Source: Myxococcales bacterium (lineage in GTDB: Bacteria > Myxococcota_A > Polyangia > Polyangiales > Polyangiaceae). Taken from it: a stretch of 39,522 bases of DNA. The translations under genes were made by a program, and so were the position numbers. The notes beneath the pieces were generated by a model. The model was not told the DNA's origin and did not search any database. It saw only the letters and a list, made by a program, of their open reading frames with translations. This document shows, one piece after another, positions 25,836 through 33,648 of the stretch. The stretch is from the NCBI GenBank assembly GCA_013297655.1, contig JAAFHV010000060.1:1-39522 (forward strand). The letters run 5' to 3'. Each line of letters opens with the position of its first letter. Within the stretch, counting starts at the first letter, position 1.

Positions 25836-26282
25836 TCAGCGGCGCTTCTTCGCGCGGCGAGTCTCTTTCGTGGAGGCGGTCGTGCCGCCGGAGCGTCGGA
25901 GGAGGTAGCGCTCGTGACGGGCGCGGAGCTCGTCGCTCGGGGGTCGCCATCGTTCCATGCGCTTCGCCACGAGCGCGTGCACGACCTCGGCGAGGCGGCC
26001 GTCGAACGTGGCGCGGCTGTCGTGACGGACGCCCTTCTCGGAGTTGCACCGCGCGCACGCGAGGCCGAGGTTCTCGAGGGCGTCCGTGCCGCCGTGAGCC
26101 CTCGGAAGGATGTGCTCGATCGTCGCGCGGCTCAGCGCCGTGCCGTCGAGATCGATCACGAGCCGCCCGCCGCAGTGGAGGCACTTGCCGATGAACGCCT
26201 CGCCCTCGCCGTACCGCGCGCGGACGAACGTGGTGTCCGTCGCGACGATCGCCAGGATCGTCTCTCGTGTTCGCGCGCTCAC
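25836..26282 (-). CDS. HNH endonuclease family protein
   Basis: 148 residues from GTG 26280-26282; the frame stays open upstream to an ATG at 26426, but that extra part looks unlike protein. The core is CLHCGGRLVIDLDG, then ATIEHILPRAHGGTDALENL, then CARCNSEKG. The two CxxC pairs bind structural zinc, and the EH...HGG...N residues form the beta-beta-alpha metal active site. The C-terminus is helical and very basic (KETRRAKKRR), suited to DNA binding. Stand-alone HNH proteins of this length are widespread; roles range from homing or phage-type nucleases to repair. No terminase, intein or restriction partner is nearby. It converges with groEL. Confidence 0.82.
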   Translation of the reverse strand: MSARTRETILAIVATDTTFVRARYGEGEAFIGKCLHCGGRLVIDLDGTALSRATIEHILPRAHGGTDALENLGLACARCNSEKGVRHDSRATFDGRLAEVVHALVAKRMERWRPPSDELRARHERYLLRRSGGTTASTKETRRAKKRR

Positions 26283-26457
26283 GATCCGAGAGAATACACG
26301 CGCGCATCGGCGCGCCACCGTGACGGCACGACGCCGCACGACCGGCGCCGAGGAGCGTCCTTTTTTGACTCGGAGGAATGACGAGCGGTAACGTTGCGTC
26401 CCGTATGCGAAAAGGCGGCACTCCACTCGCTCCGAGCCTCGCCAAAAGGCGTCGTTC

Positions 26458-27224
26458 GTGAAGCTCTTCGTGGCCGGTTGTCACGGCGGCGAGACCCCGA
26501 AGCACCGCACGAGCGCGTTCGTGCTCGACGGCAAGCTCGCGATCGACGCGGGCGCCCTCACGAGCGGCCTCGATTTGCGTGCACAATGCAAGCTCGAGGC
26601 GGTGCTCGTCAGCCACGCGCACCTCGATCACGTGCGCGACCTCGCCACCATCGCCGACAACCGCACGCAGATGGGCATGCCGCCGCTCTTGGTCGTGGGC
26701 ACCAAGATGACGCTCTCGGTCCTGCAGAAGCACTTCTTCAACGACCTCGTCTGGCCCGATTTCACGCGCATTCCTACCGCCGCCGCGCCCGCGATCCGCT
26801 ACTTCCCGCTCGTCCCGGAGCGCACGACGGACCTGTGTGCTACTCGGTGCGCGCCGTGCTCGTGAGCCACACCATCGAGACGTGCGCGTTCATCGTGGAG
26901 CGGAAGGGAAAGTCGCTCATTTATAGCGGCGACACCGGCCCGACCGACCGCCTCTGGCAGCTCGCCGCCGAGCTGCCCAAGATCGACGCGCTCCTCATGG
27001 AAGTGAGCTTCCCGGACGAGCAACAGCGCCTCGCGACCATCAGCGGGCACCACACCCCGCGCACGCTGGGCGAAGAGCTCACCAAGCTCGCGTCCCCGAA
27101 GGACGTCCCCACGCTGCTTTACCATATCAAGCCGGTGTTCCAGGCCAAGGTCGAGCGGGAGTGTGCGCGCATCAAGGGCGTGAACCTCACCGTGCTCGAC
27201 CTCGGCGACGAATATCTCCTGTGA
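26458..27224 (+). pseudogene. class II cAMP phosphodiesterase-like metallo-beta-lactamase protein, frameshifted
   Basis: The first part (from GTG 26458) reads MKLFVAGCHGGETPKHRTSA and carries the zinc motif HxHxDH as SHAHLDHVRDL (53-58). It then stops early at 26865 after a nonsense tail ATRCAPCS. The continuation is in the frame one base earlier, from about 26838: CYSVRAVLVSHTIETCAF, IYSGDTGPTDRLW, LMEVSFPDEQQ, SGHHTPRTL and YHIKPVF, to the stop at 27222-27224. Joined, the two give a full-length, normally conserved protein of about 255 residues like class II 3',5'-cyclic nucleotide phosphodiesterases. One base appears lost near 26836-26840. It is either a sequencing error or a recent inactivation; the conserved remainder shows little decay. 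Confidence 0.85.
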
Positions 27225-27307
27225 CGTCGGGTCGCCGTCGCGCGGCGTGCCCGCCTCCGTGAAGTCACCAAAAGGCTTGCGGACGGGTGGGGGGTCGACA
27301 ATAACGC

Positions 27308-29668
27308 GTGGCCCCGATGGTAAGCCCCGAAGCCCTTCCGCCCGGCCTTGAAAACGATCCCGAGGGGGCTCGTATCGTCTCGGAAGAATTGCGCCTTTTG
27401 GCGACCGTGAAGGCCACCCTCGCCGACGCGGCGAAGAACGCCGAGAAGGCCGTCGTCACCGAGGACGACTCGCTCCTGCTCGATCTCCGTGAGCAAATCG
27501 CGGCCGCGAAGCCCGAGGACCTGCCCGCCCTCCTCGAGCAGATGCACAACCTCGGCGCCCTCCGTGCGCAACGAGGAAAGAGCGCGACCGGCTTCCTCGA
27601 CAAACAAAGCCCCTACTTCGGGCACCTCCGCCTCGAAGAGTCGTACGAAGGCGAAAAGAAGCCGCGGCGCCGCGACGTGCTCGTCGGCGCGCGCTCGTAT
27701 TTGGACCCTCGCGCAGGCCTCCGGATCGTCGATTGGCGCAACGCCCCGGTGAGCCGCATCTTCTACCGCTACGGCGAGCAGGAAGATTACGAGGAGACGC
27801 TCGGCGACAGGCTCGTCGAGGGCAAGGTTCTCGCGCGTCGCAGCGTGGCCATCACCGATGGCGAGCTCAAGCGCGTCGCGTCGCCGCAGGGCACGTTTCT
27901 GCTCGGCAAAGAAGGCACATGGAAGCGGCTCGATCCGCGGTCGTCGCGTCTCGTCACCGAGAAGCGCTGGGAAGGCGGAAAGAGCCGCCTCGGCGTGGGT
28001 CACGACGGCGAGCTCCGGAAAGACAAAGAGCTCCCCGAGATCGCGGCCCTCCTCGACAAGGATCAGTTCAACCTCATCACCGCGCCGAGCGCGGGGCTCG
28101 TCGCGATCCAGGGCGGCGCCGGCAGCGGCAAGACCACCGTCGGTCTCCACCGCGTCGCGTTCCTCGCGGAGACCGATCCGGCGCGCTTCCGTCCCGAGCG
28201 CATGCTCGTCATCGTGCCGAACGAAGCGCTCATCCACTACACCGCGCGCGTCTTGCCATCGCTCGGCGTGGTCGGCGTCCCGATCGCCACGTTCCCGAAG
28301 TGGTCGTCGCGGGTGGTGCTCGATCTCTACCCGAAGCTCCCCACCCGCATCGCGGAGGACACCCTCCCGGTCGTGTCGCGCGCGAAGACGAGCGGCTGCA
28401 TGCTCCGCGCGCTCGACGAGCTCCTCAAGCGCCTCGAAGAGCGGATGACCCGCATGGTCGAGGACACGATGGCCAAGTGGCCCGAGGGCAAGACCGTGGT
28501 CCGCGCCTTCGCCGCATGCAAAGGCGCGCCCGATGTGCGCGTGAGCCAGCTCGCAGCCTGGCTCGCGAACAAACGTCCGATATCCAAGGAGATTCCGGCG
28601 GCGAGCACCCTCCCAGACGTGACCCGCGGCGCCGTCGAGAAGCTCGGCCACGACCTCCGCAAAGAGAGCCGCACGGTGCTCGCGACCTGGGACGAGCTCA
28701 CGACGAACCGCGAGCTCCTCGCCCGCGCGTTCGCGAACGAGCCCGGCTTCGGTCCTGGCCAGCTCGACCAGGTGCACGCGTATGGCGTGCGCAAAGCGCG
28801 CGTGCGCCAAGAGGGCGAGCGCGACGGCGAGATGCCCACGATCGATCTCGAGGATCACGCGCTGCTGCTTCGCATCCACCAGGTGCTCCGCGGCCCGCTC
28901 GCCGACGGCGAGGGTCGCCCGCTCAAGGTGGCGCACCTCTTCGTCGACGAGGTCCAAGACGCGAGCGCGGTCGAGCTCGCGGTGCTCATCGATCTCGCGG
29001 GCGGCCCCGAGGGCTCGATCACGCTCTCCGGCGACACCGCGCAGCGCATGCTCGACGACGGCGACGAGCGCGGCGAGGTCGACTTCACGAAGATGCTCAC
29101 CGACCTCGGCGTGGAGAGCCGTTCGCTCTCGCCGCTGCGGGTAAGCTACCGTTCTACCGCAGAAATCACGACGTTCGCGCGTCACGTGCTCGGGCCGCAC
29201 GCGCACGAGGCGGAGCCGATCGCGACCCGCAGCGGGCCGCCGGTGGAGCTCTTCACGTTTGCGTCGCCGGGCGAAGCGGTGCTCTTTTTGGCCGAGGCGC
29301 TCAAGGACCTCTCCCGCGACGAGCCCACCGCCAACGTGGCTGTCGTCGCGCGGTTCCCGCAGCAAGCGCAGGTCTTCTACGAAGGCCTCGTCCGCGCCGA
29401 GGTGCCGAACGTGCGCCGTGTCGCGAAACAAGACTTCCAATGGGAAGCGGGCTTCGAGGTCACCGACGTACGGCAAACGAAGGGCCTCGAGTTCGACGAG
29501 GTCATCCTCCTCGAGACCACCGCCGCGAGCTACCCGGAGAGCTCGCAAGCGAGGCACGCGCTCTACGTCGGCGCCACCCGCGCCGCGCACCAGCTCTGGT
29601 GCATCTCGAGCGAAAAGCCCTCTCCGCTCGTGGAGAAGGCCCTCGCCGCGATGGAAGAGGCCCCGTGA
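27308..29668 (+). CDS. HelD-like superfamily 1 helicase/RNA polymerase-recycling ATPase
   Basis: 786 residues, start GTG 27308 or ATG 27317. The N-terminal 120 residues are helical and charged, as in the arm that HelD inserts into the RNA polymerase secondary channel. RRRDVLVGARSYLD...IVDWRNAPVSRIFY follows, a family feature. Walker A is GGAGSGKTT (269-277), preceded by a Q-like DKDQFNLI. Walker B is LFVDEVQDAS, with LSPLRVSYRST (motif IV), VTDVRQTKGLEFDEVIL (motif V) and ALYVGATRAAHQL (motif VI). HelD uses ATP to free stalled RNA polymerase from nucleic acid; the UvrD-like core also allows a DNA helicase role. It is 83 bases after the frameshifted phosphodiesterase on the same strand. Confidence 0.88.
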   Translation: MAPMVSPEALPPGLENDPEGARIVSEELRLLATVKATLADAAKNAEKAVVTEDDSLLLDLREQIAAAKPEDLPALLEQMHNLGALRAQRGKSATGFLDKQSPYFGHLRLEESYEGEKKPRRRDVLVGARSYLDPRAGLRIVDWRNAPVSRIFYRYGEQEDYEETLGDRLVEGKVLARRSVAITDGELKRVASPQGTFLLGKEGTWKRLDPRSSRLVTEKRWEGGKSRLGVGHDGELRKDKELPEIAALLDKDQFNLITAPSAGLVAIQGGAGSGKTTVGLHRVAFLAETDPARFRPERMLVIVPNEALIHYTARVLPSLGVVGVPIATFPKWSSRVVLDLYPKLPTRIAEDTLPVVSRAKTSGCMLRALDELLKRLEERMTRMVEDTMAKWPEGKTVVRAFAACKGAPDVRVSQLAAWLANKRPISKEIPAASTLPDVTRGAVEKLGHDLRKESRTVLATWDELTTNRELLARAFANEPGFGPGQLDQVHAYGVRKARVRQEGERDGEMPTIDLEDHALLLRIHQVLRGPLADGEGRPLKVAHLFVDEVQDASAVELAVLIDLAGGPEGSITLSGDTAQRMLDDGDERGEVDFTKMLTDLGVESRSLSPLRVSYRSTAEITTFARHVLGPHAHEAEPIATRSGPPVELFTFASPGEAVLFLAEALKDLSRDEPTANVAVVARFPQQAQVFYEGLVRAEVPNVRRVAKQDFQWEAGFEVTDVRQTKGLEFDEVILLETTAASYPESSQARHALYVGATRAAHQLWCISSEKPSPLVEKALAAMEEAP

Positions 29669-29979
29669 CTCAAAGGTGCAAAGTGCACCTATCGAGACCG
29701 AACGCGTCGTAGCAAGCCGCCAGTCGGGGCCGGCGAGGGAAGGGGCGGCCATCCCTCTCTCTCCTGGCGTGGCTCGCGGCCCCGGGAGCCGAGGGATTCG
29801 CCTCGGCGGTCCCGTAGTTCAATCATGTGCATGATGCACGCGCATCGGGGCTCCGCCGATCGCTCGAACCTTGGGGCCGAGGGCACGCGTTGTAGTTGGT
29901 CTCTTCCTGTCCCGTGTCGCTCCCCGCGGACACGTGCATTGTACAAGCGTCCACGCGCGGTCTTTGCGACGCGGCGGGG
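29669..29979. other. intergenic region between convergent genes
   Basis: 311 bases between the ends of the helicase and the second Pro-rich-motif lipoprotein. It contains a short hairpin AGGTGCA-AAG-TGCACCT just after the helicase stop, without a T-run, and a near-palindrome GTGCATGATGCAC at about 29826-29838. A 73-base tRNA-like acceptor pairing near 29807-29879 does not extend to a cloverleaf. No coding frame is convincing. Confidence 0.5.
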
Positions 29980-30504
29980 TCACTGGTCGTGGAGATCGAC
30001 CGTAATCCGGCTCTTTCCTGCGTCCATCGTGCTCGCCTGCGGCGGCCCGTTGGCGAGCGGAGGGATGCCCCCGTCGTCGGCTGCCTGCGGCCCGGATGGC
30101 GGCGTTGCCCATGACAGCCGCGCGCCAAGCTGACCTGCGGAAGCACATTGCACGGGCATGGTCAGGTTCACGTTCGTCGCGCCCGCGGCGGGTCGTACAC
30201 GCACGCGGAGCAGATCGCCGACGACCTCCTCGGCGACGACCTTCCCGTCCCACGACTGCGCGGCTTGTCCGACACGCGGCTTGCTCGACGCGCTCTTCGA
30301 GAAGTCGACCTCGAGCAGCACGTCGGTCCCGAGGAACGTCGCGCGGGCCGTCACTTGCCCGAAGGTGCCGGGGCACTGCGCCGGCGGCGGCATGGGATCG
30401 ACCACGCCGTAGCCCGGCTCGTGTCGCTTCGAGCACCCAGCGGCGAGCGCCGCGACGGCGAGGAGCTTCTGCATGTGGGCGCGAGTCTTGTCGCGGGGGC
30501 TCAT
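29980..30504 (-). CDS. lipoprotein with conserved VVDPMPPPAQC motif, copy 2
   Basis: 174 residues. The N-terminus MSPRDKTRAHMQKLLAVAAL leads to a good lipobox LAAGC (Cys24), followed by SKRHEPGYG. The motif VVDPMPPPAQC comes directly after and is identical to that of the upstream neighbour. A beta-rich domain follows (VTARATFLGTDVLLEVDF, VVGDLLRVRVRPAAG, ATNVNLTMPVQC), with a second conserved Cys that could pair with the motif Cys. The Pro/Gly-rich tail ends SRITVDLHDQ. It begins 4 bases after the stop of copy 1. The family is unknown; with copy 1 and the radical SAM gene it forms a three-gene operon. An internal ATG at 30474 is an alternative start. Confidence 0.72.
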   Translation of the reverse strand: MSPRDKTRAHMQKLLAVAALAAGCSKRHEPGYGVVDPMPPPAQCPGTFGQVTARATFLGTDVLLEVDFSKSASSKPRVGQAAQSWDGKVVAEEVVGDLLRVRVRPAAGATNVNLTMPVQCASAGQLGARLSWATPPSGPQAADDGGIPPLANGPPQASTMDAGKSRITVDLHDQ

Positions 30505-30508
30505 GGCT

Positions 30509-31180
30509 TCAGTAGTTGTCGACGGTGGTGGAGATCTTGCGGCCCTTCGCTTTGTCGATCGTGAGCTTCACCGCGAGGGTGGCCCAGCCCGGGCACGAGG
30601 CCGGCACGGAGAGCACGACCATCGTCGCGTTCGGATCGACCGTGACTTGCGCGTGCACCTTGCCGTCGCGAAAATCGGACGTCGCGAGCTTGCCGCCGAC
30701 CACGCTGAGCGGGTGTTCCTTCGGGTTTCGCAGCTTCACTTGCGGCGACGCGCTCCCCACGACGATGTCGACGAGCTCGCCTTCTTTGACCCACTTCGTC
30801 GCCGCGTTCACCGTCCCCAAGTTGCACTGCGCCGGCGGCGGCATCGGATCGACCACCGCGTAGGTGGGCGGAGGGAGCGGCTGCGGTGGCTTCACGGACG
30901 GCGTCGCGGTCGTGACAGGATCGGGCGGCGTCGTCGTCGCTTGCGTCGCGGTCGGCGGCGCGGTCGTCGCGGTGTTCGGAGGCGGAGGCAAATCGGGCGG
31001 GGGCGAGATCGGCTCTGGTTTGCTGCACCCATCGGCGCCCGCGCCGAGCATGGCGGTCGCGGCGACGAGGCGGCGCATGTGGAGCATCGTTCGCTCGCGG
31101 GGGCTCGTCGAACGGGTCGAGGGGGTAGGGGCGGGGAGCACCTCGGGGAGGAGCTTCAGCTTGCGTTTCCGATCGCTCAT
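30509..31180 (-). CDS. Pro-rich lipoprotein with conserved VVDPMPPPAQC motif, copy 1
   Basis: 223 residues. The start ATG overlaps the radical SAM stop (ATGA) and has AAGGAG seven bases before it. Residues 1-31 are a charged, Pro-rich leader, unusual ahead of a signal. TSPRERTMLHMRRL (25-38) matches the first residues of copy 2. A short hydrophobic stretch then ends in GADGC (Cys52), a poor lipobox because of the Asp. A long Pro/Thr linker leads to YAVVDPMPPPAQC (107-119) and a beta-rich domain with a second Cys (SVPASC), closing with KISTTVDNY. The unusual N-terminal leader could be cytoplasmic and seen by the radical SAM enzyme, but this is speculation. Confidence 0.75.
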   Translation of the reverse strand: MSDRKRKLKLLPEVLPAPTPSTRSTSPRERTMLHMRRLVAATAMLGAGADGCSKPEPISPPPDLPPPPNTATTAPPTATQATTTPPDPVTTATPSVKPPQPLPPPTYAVVDPMPPPAQCNLGTVNAATKWVKEGELVDIVVGSASPQVKLRNPKEHPLSVVGGKLATSDFRDGKVHAQVTVDPNATMVVLSVPASCPGWATLAVKLTIDKAKGRKISTTVDNY

Positions 31181-32838
31181 TCTGCGGCTCCTTCGATGTG
31201 AGAGAGCGCATGCGGCGCGAGATCCTTCGCGCGTTGCAGCGGTGTCATCACCCGGTCGACGCCGAGGTCGGTCAGCGGCGTGCCCCCGACGGACGTCATG
31301 ATGTCGCGCGCGAGGGCTCGTGCCTCTTCGCCGATGGCGACCTCGACCGCCCGCATCCGCGCCGCGATCTCGGGAACGAGCGCGCGCTCTTCCTCGAAGC
31401 TGCCGTTGCGCTTCACGAGGTCCACGATCTCGGACAGGCCATCGGCGCCCGAGAGCGTGAGCCTTCGCGAGAGCTCTTTTCCGTGCGCGAGCCACTCCGC
31501 GCGAAACTCCCGCGGGTGGAAATGGCGCACCACCTCGACGTCGAAGCGGGTGCCCATGATCCGGTTCGCGAGCGCGCCGTCGCCGAAGTTGCGCTCGTGG
31601 AACGCCTCCATCGACAGCGTAAAGATGCGCTCCACGTCGGCCGAACCGAGCGAATAATCCCACTGCATGTAGTCGCCACGGCACCGCTTCTCGGCCTGCA
31701 TTCGCGCGAGCAAAGGCGTGCCGGCATACAGCTCCACACGGCCGAAATTCGATGGAAATTCGGGCGCATAGCGCAAAAACGCGATGTTCGTCTCCAGGCT
31801 CTCGACGGTCGTGTCCGGGTCGAAGACGAGCATATTGAAGCAGGTATAGAGGTCGAGCTCGCGCATGAGATCGATCGCGGTGTGGTTCTGTCGCGACTTC
31901 GACCAGCGGCGAAGCGTGCGGAGCCCTTGGTCGGCGTCGGTCTCGATCCCGATGTAGACGCGGATGCAGTGGAGGCGCTCCTTCAGGATCGTGAACACCT
32001 CGCGGTCGACGTCGGTGGGCCGCGCTTTCACGACGGTGGCGTAGCGGCCGATGCCGCGTGCCTCGAGCGCGTCCGCGAGCGCGGAGAAGCGCTCCTTGTT
32101 GTGGCGGTGCCCAGGCACGAAAAAGTTGTCGTCGTGGAATACGAAGATGTCGACGTTGCGGTCGCGCTTCATGGCGACCATCTCGTCGGCCACGTCGTCG
32201 ACCTCGCGGAGGCGGTACCGTTTGCCGGGCAAGCTCTGCTCGTGCCACGCGGCGATGCAGCAGAACGAGCAGTTCGCATAACAACCGCGGCTCGAGACGA
32301 GCGGCGCGATCCCGTGTCCGAAGCACGTCGCGGGCTCGCCACGGCGGTCCGGACGCGGCAAGGTCGCGAGGTTCGGGAGCTCGGGGTGCGGCGTGAGCAA
32401 GATCTGGTCGCCACGACGGAGCGCGAGGCCCGGGATCTCGTCGAGCGGCGCGCCGGAGACCACGCCCGCGACGAGCGCGCGCATGGTGTCCTCGGCTTCC
32501 TGGCGGCACACCGAGTCGACCTCCGGAAAGTCGGCCAAGATCGCCGGCGCCTCGAACGTCGCGAAGTGACCGCCGAGGGTGATGTGGCCGGTGAAGCCGC
32601 GCTCGCGGAGCGCCATCGCGACGGACAGAAAGTCCCGCGCGCGCCATTGAAACGCGAGCGAGATACCGACCACGGCCGGGGCCGCGGCGAGCACCTGGTC
32701 GACGACCTCGGCGAAGTCGGCCTCGGAGTTGAACGCGACGAGGTCGGTCGTGTGACCGTCCGCCGCGAGCGACGAGGCGATGTACCGGAGGCTCAGGTTC
32801 TCTTCGAATTCGGGACCGACGAGCGCGACGTGCGGCAT
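31177..32838 (-). CDS. B12-binding-type radical SAM protein
   Basis: 553 residues. The N-terminal about 150 residues form a Rossmann-like cobalamin-binding domain (VALVGPEFEENLSLRYIASS, VVGISLAFQWRARDF, GHITLGGHFATF). The DxHxxG His ligand motif is not present. The radical SAM cluster motif CYANCSFC is at 186-193, after PLVSSRG, followed by the barrel (DIFVFHDDNFFVPG, RVYIGIETDADQGLRTL, NMLVFDPDTTVESL). A helical C-terminal domain of about 180 residues completes it. Such enzymes methylate or rearrange unactivated carbons, with very varied substrates. It is first in an operon whose next gene overlaps by 4 bases and encodes a lipoprotein. An AT-rich promoter lies about 120-150 bases upstream. 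Confidence 0.9.
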   Translation of the reverse strand: MPHVALVGPEFEENLSLRYIASSLAADGHTTDLVAFNSEADFAEVVDQVLAAAPAVVGISLAFQWRARDFLSVAMALRERGFTGHITLGGHFATFEAPAILADFPEVDSVCRQEAEDTMRALVAGVVSGAPLDEIPGLALRRGDQILLTPHPELPNLATLPRPDRRGEPATCFGHGIAPLVSSRGCYANCSFCCIAAWHEQSLPGKRYRLREVDDVADEMVAMKRDRNVDIFVFHDDNFFVPGHRHNKERFSALADALEARGIGRYATVVKARPTDVDREVFTILKERLHCIRVYIGIETDADQGLRTLRRWSKSRQNHTAIDLMRELDLYTCFNMLVFDPDTTVESLETNIAFLRYAPEFPSNFGRVELYAGTPLLARMQAEKRCRGDYMQWDYSLGSADVERIFTLSMEAFHERNFGDGALANRIMGTRFDVEVVRHFHPREFRAEWLAHGKELSRRLTLSGADGLSEIVDLVKRNGSFEEERALVPEIAARMRAVEVAIGEEARALARDIMTSVGGTPLTDLGVDRVMTPLQRAKDLAPHALSHIEGAAE

Positions 32839-33189
32839 GGGGATCGAGACTATGGGTGACCGGGACGATGGCCAAACGGAGCGACGAGCCCGACCAGAGC
32901 TTCAGAAACGCGCCGAAACCGACCGGACGGGGACCCTCGAATTTCCCCAGGTTTCCTCCCTATAAAATTCGCATAAGATGCATTATGTAAACTCGAGCGA
33001 CGGGGTTGGGCCAGGGGAGGCTTTGGCGTCCCGGCGAGCAACGCCAGCGCGCCCGCACGACCGCGCGCGACCGCACGACAACGCCAGGCGCGCAGACGCC
33101 GAGTTGTCGGCCGCCGTCGAAATGGCGTTCCGGAAACGAGCGCCCTCTCGAGCGCGTCGTTCGTTAGGTGGCGGTCCGAACGTCGTCCG
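32839..33189. other. intergenic region with AT-rich island and decayed repeats
   Basis: 351 bases between the radical SAM start and the end of the next gene. The 60-base line 32941-33000 counts to only about 40 percent GC, striking against the rest of the window, and holds the predicted promoter for the radical SAM operon. The part from about 33123 onward repeats the 3' end of the neighbouring gene. No coding frame is convincing. Confidence 0.6.
32962..32991 (-). promoter_or_regulatory. predicted sigma-70 type promoter of the radical SAM operon
   Basis: On the minus strand TTTACA (32986-32991) and TTTTAT (32962-32967) are separated by 18 bases within the AT-rich island. The -35 matches 5 of 6 and the -10 4 of 6 consensus bases. 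Transcription would start near 32955, giving a leader of about 115 bases before the radical SAM start codon. Confidence 0.45.
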
Positions 33190-33232
33190 TTAGGTGGCGT
33201 TCCGAAACGCGATGAGCGCCCTCTGGAGCGCG
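33123..33232. repeat. degenerate duplication of the 3' end of the adjacent gene
   Basis: TGGCGTTCCGGAAACG at 33123 onward, with AGCGCCCTCT and GAGCGCG, repeats at 33195-33232 in the last codons of the gene that ends at 33190. A second overlapping repeat, TTAGGTGGCG-G/T-TCCGAA, occurs at about 33163 and 33189. The two relationships together indicate two rounds of imprecise tandem duplication of a unit of about 26-72 bases. Confidence 0.75.
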
Positions 33233-33567
33233 CGCACGATGCGGTCGCGCTTCGAGCCCTTCAGGATGCGCGCTGGGAACCGCTCGTGCCAGCGCTGGTA
33301 GTGTCCCTTTTCGAGCTGGCACACCGGGAGCTTCGACGACCCTTGGAAGTCCCTGACGAGGGACGACGATGGCTGAATGCGACGCTCGAAGAACGCCACG
33401 CACGCCTCGATTTGCTCGATCGACGCGAGCTCGAAGGTGAAGCGACACACCTCCACGAAGTACGCGTAGGCCTCGCCCGTCTCGGCCTCACGTGGCCGTG
33501 GACCGCCCGCAAAGTGATGGTCGACGTGGCGCTTCGGATCGAGTGGCTCGCGCCAGTGCTTCGACAT
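33190..33567 (-). CDS. hypothetical protein (125 residues)
   Basis: A soluble, His- and Arg-rich small protein: MSKHWREPLDPKRHVDHHFA, GEAYAYFVEVCRFTFELASI, ACVAFFERRIQPSSSL, KGHYQRWHERFPARILKGSK and RIVRALQRALIAFRNAT. It is largely helical, with no signal peptide, membrane helix or known motif that I recognise. Its 3' end is partly duplicated downstream. It starts 81 bases after the BamB-like gene's stop on the same strand, so the two may share a transcript. The composition (several aromatic-basic helices) suits a nucleic-acid-binding or phage-derived protein, but nothing specific supports this. Confidence 0.65.
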   Translation of the reverse strand: MSKHWREPLDPKRHVDHHFAGGPRPREAETGEAYAYFVEVCRFTFELASIEQIEACVAFFERRIQPSSSLVRDFQGSSKLPVCQLEKGHYQRWHERFPARILKGSKRDRIVRALQRALIAFRNAT

Positions 33568-33648
33568 GGCTCCTCGCCTCGCTACCGGTAGCTCCCCGGC
33601 GAGCGAGTGCGCCGAGCTTGGCTTGGAGCTTACCCGCTCGCCGGCCCC

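Noticed and set aside
26821-26865. Programmed ribosomal frameshift in the phosphodiesterase
   Set aside because: No slippery heptamer or strong downstream structure is visible; a missing base explains the data more simply.
29807-29879. Possible tRNA or tRNA remnant (CGGTCCC pairs with GGGGCCG at tRNA spacing, GTAGTTC-like D region, CTCGAAC)
   Set aside because: The T stem and anticodon stem do not pair, so no cloverleaf forms.
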